The position numbers were made by a program, and so were the translations under genes. The notes under the pieces were generated by a model. It made no database searches, was not told where the DNA came from, and saw only the letters and a program-made list of their open reading frames with translations. DNA of 64,000 nucleotides, taken from Clostridium sp. GTDB lineage: Bacteria > Bacillota > Clostridia > Clostridiales > Clostridiaceae. The stretch's first letter is position 1. Each line of letters begins with the position of its first letter. The DNA lies in the NCBI RefSeq assembly GCF_022482905.1, contig NZ_JAKVOI010000001.1, positions 682,001 through 746,000 of the forward strand, in the 5' to 3' direction. Of this stretch, positions 1 to 8,238 are shown in pieces.

Positions 1-846
1 GCAGCAGGATACTATTATAGCGGAAAAGTATGGGATCTGGTACTGGATAATAGCCTTGTAAAAGAGGCCCTTCCAATTATTACTGTATTGACTTTGGCAG
101 CTACTGGATCTGAAATGGACTGTTTTTCTGTAATTTCCAATGAAGAGACCAATGACAAGATGGAAATTGAAAATTATTTGTTATATCCCAGGTATTCTAT
201 TTTAGATCCGGAAAATACTTTTTCAGTGCCGGCATATCAGACTGCCTGTGGAACTGTTGATATTATCTCCCATCTATTTGAAGTCTATTTTAATGGTGTG
301 GAAGGTACATATTTTCAGGAACGCGTAATTGAAGGAATGCTGAAAACCTGTGTGCACTACGGACCTATAGCATGTAAAAAACCTGATGACTACGATGCAA
401 GAGCCAATTTAATGTGGACGGCAAGCTGGGCTATCAATGGATTTATAGCATGTGGTAAAATGGGACCCTGGCCGGCACATGCCATGGAACACCAGTTAAG
501 TGCATATTACGATGTTACGCATGGACATGGACTTGCAGTAGTTATTCCAGCTTTAATGAAATATATACTGAATGAAAAAACGGCAACGATATTTTCAAAT
601 TATGGTAAAAATGTATTCGGGATAAATTCAGAACTGACCAATATGCAAATTGCGGAGAGAGCCATAGAAAAAACCAGAAAACTATTTGAAGACATGGGAT
701 TGAAGTGCAGATTGAGAGATCTTGGTATCAATACAAAGGACAAATTTGAAATAATGGCTGAAAAGGCCAGCGAATCGGGAACTGAAGAATGTGTTGTACC
801 TCTGTATAAAAGTGATATTATAAAAATTTACGAATTGTGTTTTTAA
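1..846 (+). CDS. Iron-containing alcohol dehydrogenase, 3' part (butanol dehydrogenase type)
   Basis: The reading frame is open from base 1, so the true start lies upstream of the window; 281 residues are visible. It has the group III alcohol dehydrogenase features: the GSEMD loop near the visible N-terminus, the metal-ligand segment DIISH (Asp codon 259, His codon 271), and the segment HAMEHQLSAYYDVTHGHGLA, where the His codons at 478 and 520 fall 14 residues apart as in FucO/YqhD. Family members reduce aldehydes with NAD(P)H in the cytoplasm. The gene ends 22 bp before an ornithine-cyclodeaminase homologue, suggesting co-transcription. Physiological substrate is unknown; aldehyde disposal during amine catabolism is an inference from context. 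Confidence 0.9.
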   Translation, partial: AAGYYYSGKVWDLVLDNSLVKEALPIITVLTLAATGSEMDCFSVISNEETNDKMEIENYLLYPRYSILDPENTFSVPAYQTACGTVDIISHLFEVYFNGVEGTYFQERVIEGMLKTCVHYGPIACKKPDDYDARANLMWTASWAINGFIACGKMGPWPAHAMEHQLSAYYDVTHGHGLAVVIPALMKYILNEKTATIFSNYGKNVFGINSELTNMQIAERAIEKTRKLFEDMGLKCRLRDLGINTKDKFEIMAEKASESGTEECVVPLYKSDIIKIYELCF

Positions 847-868
847 CTGTGAATGGATGGTGTAGATA

Positions 869-2017
869 ATGGGAAAAAATATTGAATTTCTATATTTGAA
901 TGAAGAAGATATGATAGATGCCGGTGTGTTGGAAGCCGAACGCTGCGTAGAAGTTATGGAGGAAGCAAATGTCCTGTTGAGTAAGGGTGATTATTTGATG
1001 GGGGGCAGAGATAACAATGAACATGGTATTGAAGTAATATTTCCTAAAAAATCAGAAATAGAGGAGTTCCCGGTTGCAGATACAAGGGACAGGCGCTTTA
1101 TGGCAATGCCGGCCTATCTTGGGGGAAGATTTCACCTTGCAGGAGAAAAGTGGTATGGTTCCAATGGAAGAAATAGTGAAAAAGGATTGCCGCGTTCTAT
1201 TTTGATGATGATATTGAATGATGTAGAAACAGGCAAACCGCTGGCAATCATGTCTGCCAATCTCCTGAGTGCAATGAGGACAGGTGCCATGTCGGGAGTT
1301 ATAGCAAAACATCTGGCAAGAAAGGACTCCAGGGTTATTGCACTGGTTGGTGCAGGAGTAATAAACAAGGCTTGCATTGCAAGTATTCTGCCATATTTTG
1401 GACATATTGAAAATATCAAGATAAAAGGGAGTTCCAGGACATCAAAAACAGCCAGGAATCTAATGCAGTTTATTCGTGAAAATTATCCATGGGTAAAGAA
1501 TGTAGAAATCTGCGGGACTTTGCAGGAAGCAGTGGAAGATGCTGATATTATTAGTGAAGCTGTATCTGCAAAACAAGATGAATGGCCTGTATTTGATGGT
1601 AACTGGCTAAAGCCGGGATGTATACTTATTTCCTCAGGAACAATGGAAATAGACAGGGATTTTATTTGTAATAGAATAACCAAAGTAGTTGACAATATCC
1701 ATATGTATGAGAACTATATTACGACCTATGAACATCATGATGAGAAAACTGGGAAAAGGATATCCACCGGTACGCCGGGAATGTTTTTTGTCGACATGAT
1801 ACAGGACGGAAAGATAACCGTAAATGACATAAAATCATTGGGCGATATTGTCAGAGGGATTACTCCAGGAAGGATATCTGAAGAGGAGATGTTTTTGATA
1901 AGCTCCGGAGGTATGCCGATTTTAGATATTGCATGGGGATATGAATGTTATAGAAAGGCATTGCTGCTTGGAAAAGGAACAAAACTGAATCTGTGGAACG
2001 AGCCCCATTTATTTTAG
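869..2017 (+). CDS. Ornithine cyclodeaminase / mu-crystallin family protein, copy 1
   Basis: 382 residues, longer than typical ornithine cyclodeaminases (about 330-350). The family core is clear: SAMRTGAMSG followed by a Rossmann start LVGAGVIN that binds NAD(P). Family members deaminate ornithine to proline or reduce cyclic imines and ketimines. The GxGxQA loop usual in the family is GAGVINKA here, so substrate use may differ. I have the impression that clostridial relatives are sometimes labelled tyramine oxidase subunit B; that name is not supported by anything visible. A paralogue of equal length sits at 3226 across the merR gene. The start follows a GGATGGTG-type site 22 bp after the dehydrogenase. 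Confidence 0.8.
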   Translation: MGKNIEFLYLNEEDMIDAGVLEAERCVEVMEEANVLLSKGDYLMGGRDNNEHGIEVIFPKKSEIEEFPVADTRDRRFMAMPAYLGGRFHLAGEKWYGSNGRNSEKGLPRSILMMILNDVETGKPLAIMSANLLSAMRTGAMSGVIAKHLARKDSRVIALVGAGVINKACIASILPYFGHIENIKIKGSSRTSKTARNLMQFIRENYPWVKNVEICGTLQEAVEDADIISEAVSAKQDEWPVFDGNWLKPGCILISSGTMEIDRDFICNRITKVVDNIHMYENYITTYEHHDEKTGKRISTGTPGMFFVDMIQDGKITVNDIKSLGDIVRGITPGRISEEEMFLISSGGMPILDIAWGYECYRKALLLGKGTKLNLWNEPHLF

Positions 2018-2026
2018 ACATGTATT

Positions 2027-2068
2027 AAAATTCAACTGTCTCCTGTTTTTATGAGACAGTTGAATTTT
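2027..2068. terminator. Bidirectional rho-independent terminator
   Basis: A perfect 16-bp inverted repeat (2027-2042 and 2053-2068) with a 10-base loop and A/T tracts on both outer sides. It sits between the convergent ends of the first cyclodeaminase gene and merR and overlaps the last codons of merR. Confidence 0.9.
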
Positions 2069-2921
2069 TAAAGTTTGTATTCAGTCTTATACGTTTTTTG
2101 ACGGGATTTACGGGTATCTGTATTTCGGTTATAAATTCCTCTTCGTCCAAAGTTTCATAGCAGTCTATATGGCCTATTTCAATAGGATGTGAAATAACTT
2201 CAAGGTTATGTTCTCTTGCAAAATCGAGCATTTTAGGGACATATTTTTTAGTCTGTTTCAAGTCACCTCTGTAAAATAAAGACAGATATTTCCCGGCGGA
2301 AAGAAAATAATTTCCTGCATAATTGGCATTTTTGGAATAGAAAAATACATTTTCTGTTTTATAGTAATCAGAATTTGGATTGCTGTTTTCTAAATCAAGG
2401 GTGTAACAGTCACAGGAACCTATCATGGGAAATTTCTGTTTTGTTTTATGCATGTATTCCGTGGCTGCGTATGTAACCATGCGATCTGGAAGATTCGTTT
2501 CACTGATCATGATACAGGATCTTTCCGGAAAACTTAAAATCTTGATCCGGTAGAATTCAATGGAATTTTCCAGAATTGCTTTAATTGAAGAAAGTCTGGC
2601 ATTCAAGCTTTCCTTTATCTGATACAGGTTTACAATGGATTCATTCACGACATTTATTTCATGCTCCAACAATTCCATGGATGTGTTTAAATTCCTGTTC
2701 TTGCCCAGTTCCTTTATTTGCTTTGAGGGAAAACGCAGTTCCATGAGTTCACGAATTATAGCAATTTCACGAATGTCATCGAGAGTATAAATGCGATAAT
2801 TGTTTATAGGATCTCTTTTGGGAGACAAGATTCCTACTTTCTCATAATAACGCAGAGAATCTAATCCTATGTTGAACAACTTTGATATTTCTCCAATTTT
2901 ATAACAATTTTCATCAATCAT
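2049..2921 (-). CDS. MerR-family regulator with C-terminal effector-binding domain
   Basis: 290 residues. The N-terminus (YKIGEISKLFNIGLDSLRYY) is the MerR winged helix, followed by a coiled-coil dimerisation helix (about residues 75-125) and a GyrI/BmrR-like ligand domain to the end. The start at 2921 is chosen because AGGAAGG lies just upstream; an extension to 2999 would have no ribosome site. Proteins of this build activate 19-bp-spacer promoters when bound to small lipophilic or cationic ligands. Two such promoters are present here, at 3145 and 7788, and a matching dyad covers its own -10 region, so autoregulation plus activation of the neighbouring operons is inferred. Confidence 0.88.
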   Translation of the reverse strand: MIDENCYKIGEISKLFNIGLDSLRYYEKVGILSPKRDPINNYRIYTLDDIREIAIIRELMELRFPSKQIKELGKNRNLNTSMELLEHEINVVNESIVNLYQIKESLNARLSSIKAILENSIEFYRIKILSFPERSCIMISETNLPDRMVTYAATEYMHKTKQKFPMIGSCDCYTLDLENSNPNSDYYKTENVFFYSKNANYAGNYFLSAGKYLSLFYRGDLKQTKKYVPKMLDFAREHNLEVISHPIEIGHIDCYETLDEEEFITEIQIPVNPVKKRIRLNTNFKNSTVS

Positions 2922-2950
2922 AAAACAATCCTTCCTTTCGCAATAAAGTG

Positions 2951-2959
2951 GTATTATAC
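2951..2959. promoter_or_regulatory. Putative MerR dyad over the merR -10 box
   Basis: GTATTATAC in the context GTGGTATTATACTATGG. On the minus strand the dyad contains TATAAT, the likely -10 of merR, about 30 bp upstream of its start codon. No good -35 is visible. It matches the dyads inside the promoters at 3145 and 7788, so it probably mediates autorepression. Confidence 0.6.
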
Positions 2960-3144
2960 TATGGATTCTGGAAAATAATTTTACTATATATATTGTCAAA
3001 TATATTTTAAATTTATAAATACTACAAGAAAAAATTAACTATTTATCACCTCATATTGTTTATAATTAATAATTTAATAAATAATATATCATAATATATT
3101 ATTTTGTCAACAAGTTTTATCTTGAAATATGATATTTAATATTA

Positions 3145-3175
3145 TTGACACTGGTATCATACTAGACAATATAAT
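3145..3175 (+). promoter_or_regulatory. MerR-type promoter with 19-bp spacer for the oxidoreductase operon
   Basis: TTGACA (3145-3150) and TATAAT (3170-3175) are both consensus but lie 19 bp apart, the suboptimal spacing MerR proteins correct by twisting DNA. The spacer holds the dyad GTATCATAC (3154-3162), three bases after the -35. The 305-bp gap 2922-3225 otherwise contains only AT-rich sequence. Confidence 0.75.
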
Positions 3176-3225
3176 GTAGGCATATAAGGAAATACAGAAG
3201 TGCATAAAAACCGGAGGAGATATTT

Positions 3226-4374
3226 ATGGAAAGTGATAAAATTGATTTTTTATATTTGAATGAACAGGATATGATAAAGGCTGGTGTATTGGATGCTTCA
3301 AGATGTATACAAGTAATGGGCGAGACAATGGCACTGCTCAGCAACGGGGATTATATAATGGGGGGACCCAACCATAATGCTCACGGAATCATGCTTGAGT
3401 TTCCAAAGAAGTCGTATATTCCGAATTTTCCGTTAAATGATTCTAAAGACAGACGATTTATTGCCATGCCTGCTTACCTGGGTGGGAGATTTCATGTAGC
3501 AGGACAGAAATGGTACGGTTCTAACGGAAGAAATACTAGGCGAGGTCTGCCGAGATCTATACTTATGGTTTCCTTAAATGATGTAGAAACGGGGGTTCCA
3601 ATAGCATATATGTCTGCAAATCTATTGAGTGCGATGAGAACAGGTGCTATGCCGGGACTTGCAGCCAAGCTTCTGGCGCGAAAAGATTCCAGAGTATTGT
3701 CTATTGTTGGCCCTGGTGCCATTAATAGGGCCTGTACGATGGCTATTATTTCATGTTTTCCGAATATTGAGTCTGTAAAAATAAAGGGAAGTTCGCCTGA
3801 ATCAAAAACGGCCAGGAAGATGAAGGAATTTATTAAAAAGAGGTATCCCAACGTGGAAGATATCAAAATTTGCAGTACTCTGGCAGAGGCGATCAGGGAT
3901 GCGGATATAGTCAGCGAAGCTGCCTCTGTGAGGGAAGGACAGTGGCCCAAATATGAGAGGGAATGGTTCAAGGCGGGGGCTGTAATTATTTCAGCCAGTA
4001 CTTTCAACATGGACCATGAAAGTATTGTAGATATCAAGAAAGTAGTGGATGACTATGGTATGTATGAAGATTATTCCAATGAAGATCCTGTGGTGTTAGA
4101 TGAAAATTCAAATAGAAAACCCACGGGATGTATGGGTGAGGACTTTGTAAACATGGTTAAGGATGGACTGATAAAGAGAGAAAGTATTATTAATTTAGGT
4201 GATATTGTTACGGGAAAAGCTTCAGGAAGAACATCCGATGATGAAATTATACTTGTGGCAATTGAAGGACTTCCCATAGAAGATGTAGCCTGGGGATATG
4301 AGTGCTATCAGAATGCACTTAAGAAAGGTCTGGGTACAAAACTTAATCTTTGGGACAGGTCAACTATGATTTAG
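3226..4374 (+). CDS. Ornithine cyclodeaminase / mu-crystallin family protein, copy 2
   Basis: 382 residues, clearly paralogous to the copy at 869 along its whole length (shared IDFLYLNEQDM-like start, SAMRTGAMPG, GTKLNLW end). The nucleotide loop reads VGPGAINRA, again without the usual Gln. A strong GGAGGAG site precedes the ATG. It is the first gene of the operon read from the 19-bp-spacer promoter and is followed 26 bp later by the iron-sulphur subunit of a flavoenzyme complex. A role in reducing or cyclising an imine released by that complex is an inference; the substrate cannot be read from sequence. Confidence 0.8.
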   Translation: MESDKIDFLYLNEQDMIKAGVLDASRCIQVMGETMALLSNGDYIMGGPNHNAHGIMLEFPKKSYIPNFPLNDSKDRRFIAMPAYLGGRFHVAGQKWYGSNGRNTRRGLPRSILMVSLNDVETGVPIAYMSANLLSAMRTGAMPGLAAKLLARKDSRVLSIVGPGAINRACTMAIISCFPNIESVKIKGSSPESKTARKMKEFIKKRYPNVEDIKICSTLAEAIRDADIVSEAASVREGQWPKYEREWFKAGAVIISASTFNMDHESIVDIKKVVDDYGMYEDYSNEDPVVLDENSNRKPTGCMGEDFVNMVKDGLIKRESIINLGDIVTGKASGRTSDDEIILVAIEGLPIEDVAWGYECYQNALKKGLGTKLNLWDRSTMI

Positions 4375-4400
4375 ATGATTATAAAGAAGGAGATAATTAT

Positions 4401-4727
4401 ATGTTGAGAATAGACAAGCATCCGATTCTTGGAGAATATACAGAGAAAAAAAAGATCTCATTTACTTTCGATGAAAAAAAACTGGAGGGATATGAAGGGG
4501 AACCTATTGCAGCTGCATTGAAGGCTGCGGGAATCATGGTACACAGATACACCAAAAAGAGGCATGAGCCGAGAGGAATTTTTTGTGCCATTGGCAGGTG
4601 TACCGATTGCATAATGATTGTAGATGGAAAACCAAATGTTCGCACATGTGTTACTCCTCTTGTCGAGGGAATGGTCGTACAGACGCAGTACGGTGTAGAA
4701 GCAAACAAAAGTTCATTTGAGGAGTGA
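4401..4727 (+). CDS. Small [2Fe-2S] subunit of a multi-component amine/opine dehydrogenase
   Basis: 108 residues. The Cys pattern C-x4-C-x2-C-x12-C around FCAIGRCTDC matches the plant-type [2Fe-2S] fold of the SoxA/HcnA/OoxA N-terminal family, and EPIAAALKAAG is the usual preceding helix. The start at 4401 is preferred over 4350 because AAGGAG lies ten bases upstream, whereas 4350 lies inside the preceding gene. Its TGA is followed closely by the flavoprotein gene. In related complexes (dye-linked proline dehydrogenase, D-hydroxyproline dehydrogenase, HCN synthase) this subunit passes electrons between flavins. Confidence 0.8.
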   Translation: MLRIDKHPILGEYTEKKKISFTFDEKKLEGYEGEPIAAALKAAGIMVHRYTKKRHEPRGIFCAIGRCTDCIMIVDGKPNVRTCVTPLVEGMVVQTQYGVEANKSSFEE

Positions 4728-4732
4728 TTGAT

Positions 4733-6310
4733 ATGCAGAGATATGATTTAATCGTTGTTGGAGCAGGCCCGGCAGGCTTGTCCGCAGCTATAGAGGCTTC
4801 AAAGGCAGGTATGAATACAATTGTTTTTGATGAAAATGCAAAACCAGGAGGACAGCTTTTTAAACAGATCCATAAGTTTTTTGGCTCGAAGGAAAACATG
4901 GCAAAGGTTCGTGGATTTAAAATAGGAGAAGAATTGCTGAAAGAAGCGGAAGAATATGGAGTCGAGGTAAAATTAAATGCTGTAGTAATTGGCTTGTATC
5001 CGGAAAAAGAAATTACAGTGAGGGTGGATGATGAAGTATTTCATTATAAAGGTGACGCTGTTTTAATTGCAACAGGCGCAAGTGAAAATGCATTGAGCTT
5101 CAGAGGGTGGACTCTGCCCGGAGTAATAGGGGCAGGAGCTGCACAGACAATGATGAATTTACATCATATAAGACCGGGAAACAAAGTTCTTATGGTTGGA
5201 ACGGGCAATGTGGGACTGGTTGTAAGTTATCAATTGATGCAGGCAGGCTGTGAAGTTACGGCAATGGTAGATGCATCGCTCAGAATAGGTGGATACGGGG
5301 TACATGCTGCAAAGGTGGCAAGATGCGGAGTGCCATTTTATCTTTCACATACCATTATACGGGCGGAAGGCAAAGAATGTGTGACAGGTGCTGAAATCGG
5401 AGAAGTGGATGACAACTGGAAAATAAAACCTGGAACGGAGAAACATTTTGATGTTGATACCATTTGTATTGCAGTAGGTCTTTCACCTATGTCACAGCTG
5501 TTGAAACAGGCCGGATGCCGGATGAAGAATACCAAAGGCGGATATATTCCTGTCTGCAATGAGTATGGTGAAACCTCCATTTGTGGCATCTTCGTTGCCG
5601 GGGATGTTTCGTCAATTGAAGAAGCGAGCTCAGCCATGATTGAGGGACGTATATCGGGAATAGATATTGCATATACTTTGGGATATTTAAGTGAGGAGAA
5701 AAGGCAAAAATATTGTACAAAGTTAAATAGGGACCTGGCAAATTTGAGAAAAGGCATGTTTGCCCCGGAAAACCGTGGAAAGTTATTGAAAAAGACAGAT
5801 GAGAATATTGATATATCCATGAATCTTATGAATAAAGGCTACATGCTGGATAATGAAATTTTTCGCTATCCAGGGGTAGTTAAAAAATCGGGGATACATC
5901 CTGTAATGGAATGTACGCAGAATATTCCCTGTAATCCGTGTCAGGATGTATGTCCCAAGGGATGTATAACAATTGGCGAAAATATAACATCCCTGCCGAT
6001 TGTTGATTTGGACAAGACATGTATTGGCTGCGGCATGTGCGTGGCGTCATGTCCTGGACAGGCCATTTTTCTAGTAAATGAAGATTTTGAAGAAGAATAT
6101 GCAAGTGTGATGATTCCATATGAGTTTTTACCACTGCCTGAAAAGGGTGAAAAGGGAAAAGCACTGGATAGAAGCGGGAAAGTAATATGTGAGGCGGAAG
6201 TAATTGGAGTGAAAGCTGCAAAACTGTTTGATCATACAAATCTTCTTACAATAAAAGTACCCAGGAATATGGCAATGAAAGCAAGATTCTACCAAAATAG
6301 GAGGCCTTAA
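4733..6310 (+). CDS. FAD/NAD-binding oxidoreductase with C-terminal ferredoxin domain (opine oxidase A / HcnB-like)
   Basis: 525 residues. An FAD Rossmann motif (VVGAGPAGLSAAIEA) opens the protein, a second dinucleotide motif (MVGTGNVGLVVSY) lies near residue 155, and the last third carries two ferredoxin-type Cys clusters, including CIGCGMCVASCP. The start is set at ATG 4733 because GAGGAG ends nine bases upstream; a GTG three codons earlier overlaps that site. Homologues are the large flavin subunit of opine oxidases, HCN synthase and archaeal PDH1-type proline dehydrogenase. The built-in 4Fe-4S domain suggests electrons leave to a ferredoxin or quinone-independent acceptor, fitting an anaerobe. 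Confidence 0.85.
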   Translation: MQRYDLIVVGAGPAGLSAAIEASKAGMNTIVFDENAKPGGQLFKQIHKFFGSKENMAKVRGFKIGEELLKEAEEYGVEVKLNAVVIGLYPEKEITVRVDDEVFHYKGDAVLIATGASENALSFRGWTLPGVIGAGAAQTMMNLHHIRPGNKVLMVGTGNVGLVVSYQLMQAGCEVTAMVDASLRIGGYGVHAAKVARCGVPFYLSHTIIRAEGKECVTGAEIGEVDDNWKIKPGTEKHFDVDTICIAVGLSPMSQLLKQAGCRMKNTKGGYIPVCNEYGETSICGIFVAGDVSSIEEASSAMIEGRISGIDIAYTLGYLSEEKRQKYCTKLNRDLANLRKGMFAPENRGKLLKKTDENIDISMNLMNKGYMLDNEIFRYPGVVKKSGIHPVMECTQNIPCNPCQDVCPKGCITIGENITSLPIVDLDKTCIGCGMCVASCPGQAIFLVNEDFEEEYASVMIPYEFLPLPEKGEKGKALDRSGKVICEAEVIGVKAAKLFDHTNLLTIKVPRNMAMKARFYQNRRP

Positions 6311-6311
6311 A

Positions 6312-6638
6312 ATGTTTGATGTAAGTGAAAATTTGAAGAGAATCGGAAAATATATTCCAGAAGTGGATGATGATATTGTGATTTGCAGATGTGAAGAAGT
6401 TACAAGAGGTGAAATAAGAAGGGCAATTCATCAGGGGATTTTTACAATCGAAGAGATGAGGCGCTATTTAAGGACAGGTATGGGATTATGTCAGGGACAG
6501 ACTTGTGAAAGATTGGTAAAATCCATAATGGCAAAAGAATTAAAAATGTCTTCACTTGAAGTTGAAGCAGCTGTTTCGCGGGCTCCCATGAGGCCAATGG
6601 AGATGAAAATATTAGGAAATGACGGAGGCAATCTGTGA
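6312..6638 (+). CDS. BFD-like [2Fe-2S] protein of the dehydrogenase complex
   Basis: 108 residues. It contains ICRCEEV (Cys-x-Cys) and GLCQGQTC (Cys-x4-Cys), the four ligands of a bacterioferritin-associated-ferredoxin-like cluster. In opine oxidase and HCN synthase this domain is fused to the C-terminus of the large flavin subunit; here it is a separate gene one base after it. It overlaps the following flavoprotein gene by one base (TGATG), so all four subunits are probably translated together. Confidence 0.85.
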   Translation: MFDVSENLKRIGKYIPEVDDDIVICRCEEVTRGEIRRAIHQGIFTIEEMRRYLRTGMGLCQGQTCERLVKSIMAKELKMSSLEVEAAVSRAPMRPMEMKILGNDGGNL

Positions 6639-7774
6639 TGAAGAAAAATGCTGATGTTGTCATAATTGGCGGCGGTATTGTTGGAAATTCAGCAGCATAT
6701 TACCTTGCTAAAAGGGGCATCAAAAATGTAATTGTACTTGAAGAGTCGGAGAGTATAGGCCATGGAGGTTCAAGCAGAAATGGAGGTGGAGTCAGGCAGT
6801 CAGGCAGGGATGAACGTGAACTGCCCTATGCAATATACAGTGTTGAAAAGTTTTGGCCGAATTTGTCGGAAGAACTTGGGATGGACGTAGAGTATTTTCA
6901 ATCGGGCAATTTGAGGCTTGGCAAAACGGAGGCACATATGGCAAAATTGCAAAATCTTGCAGATGGAGCACAGAAACTGGGACTTGATGTGAGGATGATT
7001 GATGGAAAAGAAGTAAAAGAATTATGTCCGTATTTATCTGATGAGATTATTGGTGCAAGCTGGTGTCCTACAGACGGTCATGCAAATCCAATGCTGGCAA
7101 CTCTTGCATATTACAAGAGGGCGGTTGAATTGGGCGTTGAATTTTATACAGAGGCTAAAGTTACAGCAATCAAGAAATTTCATGGAAGGGCACGTCAGAT
7201 AATATTGGAGGACGGCATGATTTTTGAAGGGGAAAATATTATTCTGGCTGCGGGATATGGAAGCCGCCAAATAGCAAGGACAGTTGGAATTGACATACCA
7301 ATGACAAAATATTTTGAAGAGGCACTTGTAACTGAAATGCAGGTTCCCATGTTTGATATGATGCTTGGAACGGCTGATGCAGATTTTTACGGACACCAGT
7401 GCAAGCACGGATCTTTTGTATTCGGGTCAGAGTCCGGGCTTGAGGAGGCAAATGACATGAAATTGTATGACTTGAGGACATCTTCTCTTACCATGTCTGC
7501 CGGCTGCCGTGCCATAATGGGATATATACCTTTTTTAAAAGATGCCAGGATCGTAAGAAGCTGGGGAGGATGGTTGGACTTAAGTATTGACGGGGTACCA
7601 GTTATCAGTTATATTGATGAAGTACCTGGATTGATACTTGCATGTGCATTTACAGGGCATGGATTTGGAACAGCTCCTGCAGTTGGATATATGCTGGCAC
7701 AAATGGTGGAAGGAGAAAGGACTGCAGTTGATATTACAGCGTTGAGATATGACAGGTTTAAAAGTTTGAGATAG
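6638..7774 (+). CDS. FAD-dependent amine/imino-acid dehydrogenase subunit (DAO family, sarcosine oxidase beta-like)
   Basis: 378 residues, the usual length of the DAO family. The FAD motif is VIIGGGIVGNSAAYYLAKRG and is followed by GHGGSSRNGGGVRQ, the flavin-contacting stretch of sarcosine oxidase beta and proline dehydrogenase beta subunits. The C-terminus (FTGHGFGTAPAVG) closes the flavin site. This is expected to be the substrate-oxidising subunit, acting on a secondary amine such as an N-substituted amino acid, proline analogue or opine. Which one cannot be told. GGAGG lies at 6624-6628. Confidence 0.88.
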   Translation: MKKNADVVIIGGGIVGNSAAYYLAKRGIKNVIVLEESESIGHGGSSRNGGGVRQSGRDERELPYAIYSVEKFWPNLSEELGMDVEYFQSGNLRLGKTEAHMAKLQNLADGAQKLGLDVRMIDGKEVKELCPYLSDEIIGASWCPTDGHANPMLATLAYYKRAVELGVEFYTEAKVTAIKKFHGRARQIILEDGMIFEGENIILAAGYGSRQIARTVGIDIPMTKYFEEALVTEMQVPMFDMMLGTADADFYGHQCKHGSFVFGSESGLEEANDMKLYDLRTSSLTMSAGCRAIMGYIPFLKDARIVRSWGGWLDLSIDGVPVISYIDEVPGLILACAFTGHGFGTAPAVGYMLAQMVEGERTAVDITALRYDRFKSLR

Positions 7775-7787
7775 ATAAAATATTGTA

Positions 7788-7818
7788 TTGACAATAGTAT
7801 TATACGATAGTTTATAAT
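7788..7818 (+). promoter_or_regulatory. Second MerR-type promoter with 19-bp spacer
   Basis: TTGACA (7788-7793) and TATAAT (7813-7818) are separated by 19 bp and enclose GTATTATAC (7797-7805), placed three bases after the -35 exactly as in the promoter at 3145. It should drive the P-II / transporter / amidohydrolase operon in parallel with the oxidoreductase operon. Confidence 0.75.
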
Positions 7819-7861
7819 CATTTTTATAAAAATAAAGGTGGTTATTGGGGAGGTAAGTATT

Positions 7862-8203
7862 GTGAAAAAAATTGAAGTGATTATAAGACCGGAAAAATTA
7901 GATGATCTGAAAAAAATTCTATCCAGGAATGAATACAGCGGACTTACAGTAATGTCCGCCATGGGATGTGGACATCAAAAAGGATTTAAAAACCCGGAGT
8001 TTGAAAAATTGGGCTTGAGTATTAATTTGATACCAAAGTTATATGTTATGACAATTGTATGGGACGAGGATTTGGAGAGCATATTGTCTCAAATGGTGGA
8101 AAGTCTGTCAACAGGCAATGTAGGAGATGGAAAAGTATTTATATCGGATGTGGAGGATGTAATGAGAATACGTACAGGTGAGCGGGGCAAGGATATTTTA
8201 TAA
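7862..8203 (+). CDS. P-II family signalling protein with divergent T-loop
   Basis: 113 residues from GTG 7862, matching the usual P-II length of about 112; GGGGAGG sits eight bases upstream. Conserved P-II signatures are present: KKIEVIIRPEKL at the start, MGCGHQKG before the T-loop, GDGKVFISDVEDV and RIRTGERG near the end (nucleotide binding). The T-loop lacks the uridylylated Tyr of GlnB/GlnK (no YRGAEY). It lies first in an ABC-transporter operon, as P-II proteins often do next to the transporter they gate, but the partner here is PotABC-like rather than AmtB. Control of that transporter by ATP/ADP or 2-oxoglutarate is an inference. Confidence 0.85.
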   Translation: MKKIEVIIRPEKLDDLKKILSRNEYSGLTVMSAMGCGHQKGFKNPEFEKLGLSINLIPKLYVMTIVWDEDLESILSQMVESLSTGNVGDGKVFISDVEDVMRIRTGERGKDIL

Positions 8204-8238
8204 AATTGTTGAGTCTAATAATATAAGGGGTGGTTGCT

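Noticed and set aside
4350-4400. Upstream start for the [2Fe-2S] subunit at 4350
   Set aside because: It lies inside the preceding gene and lacks a ribosome site; 4401 has AAGGAG.
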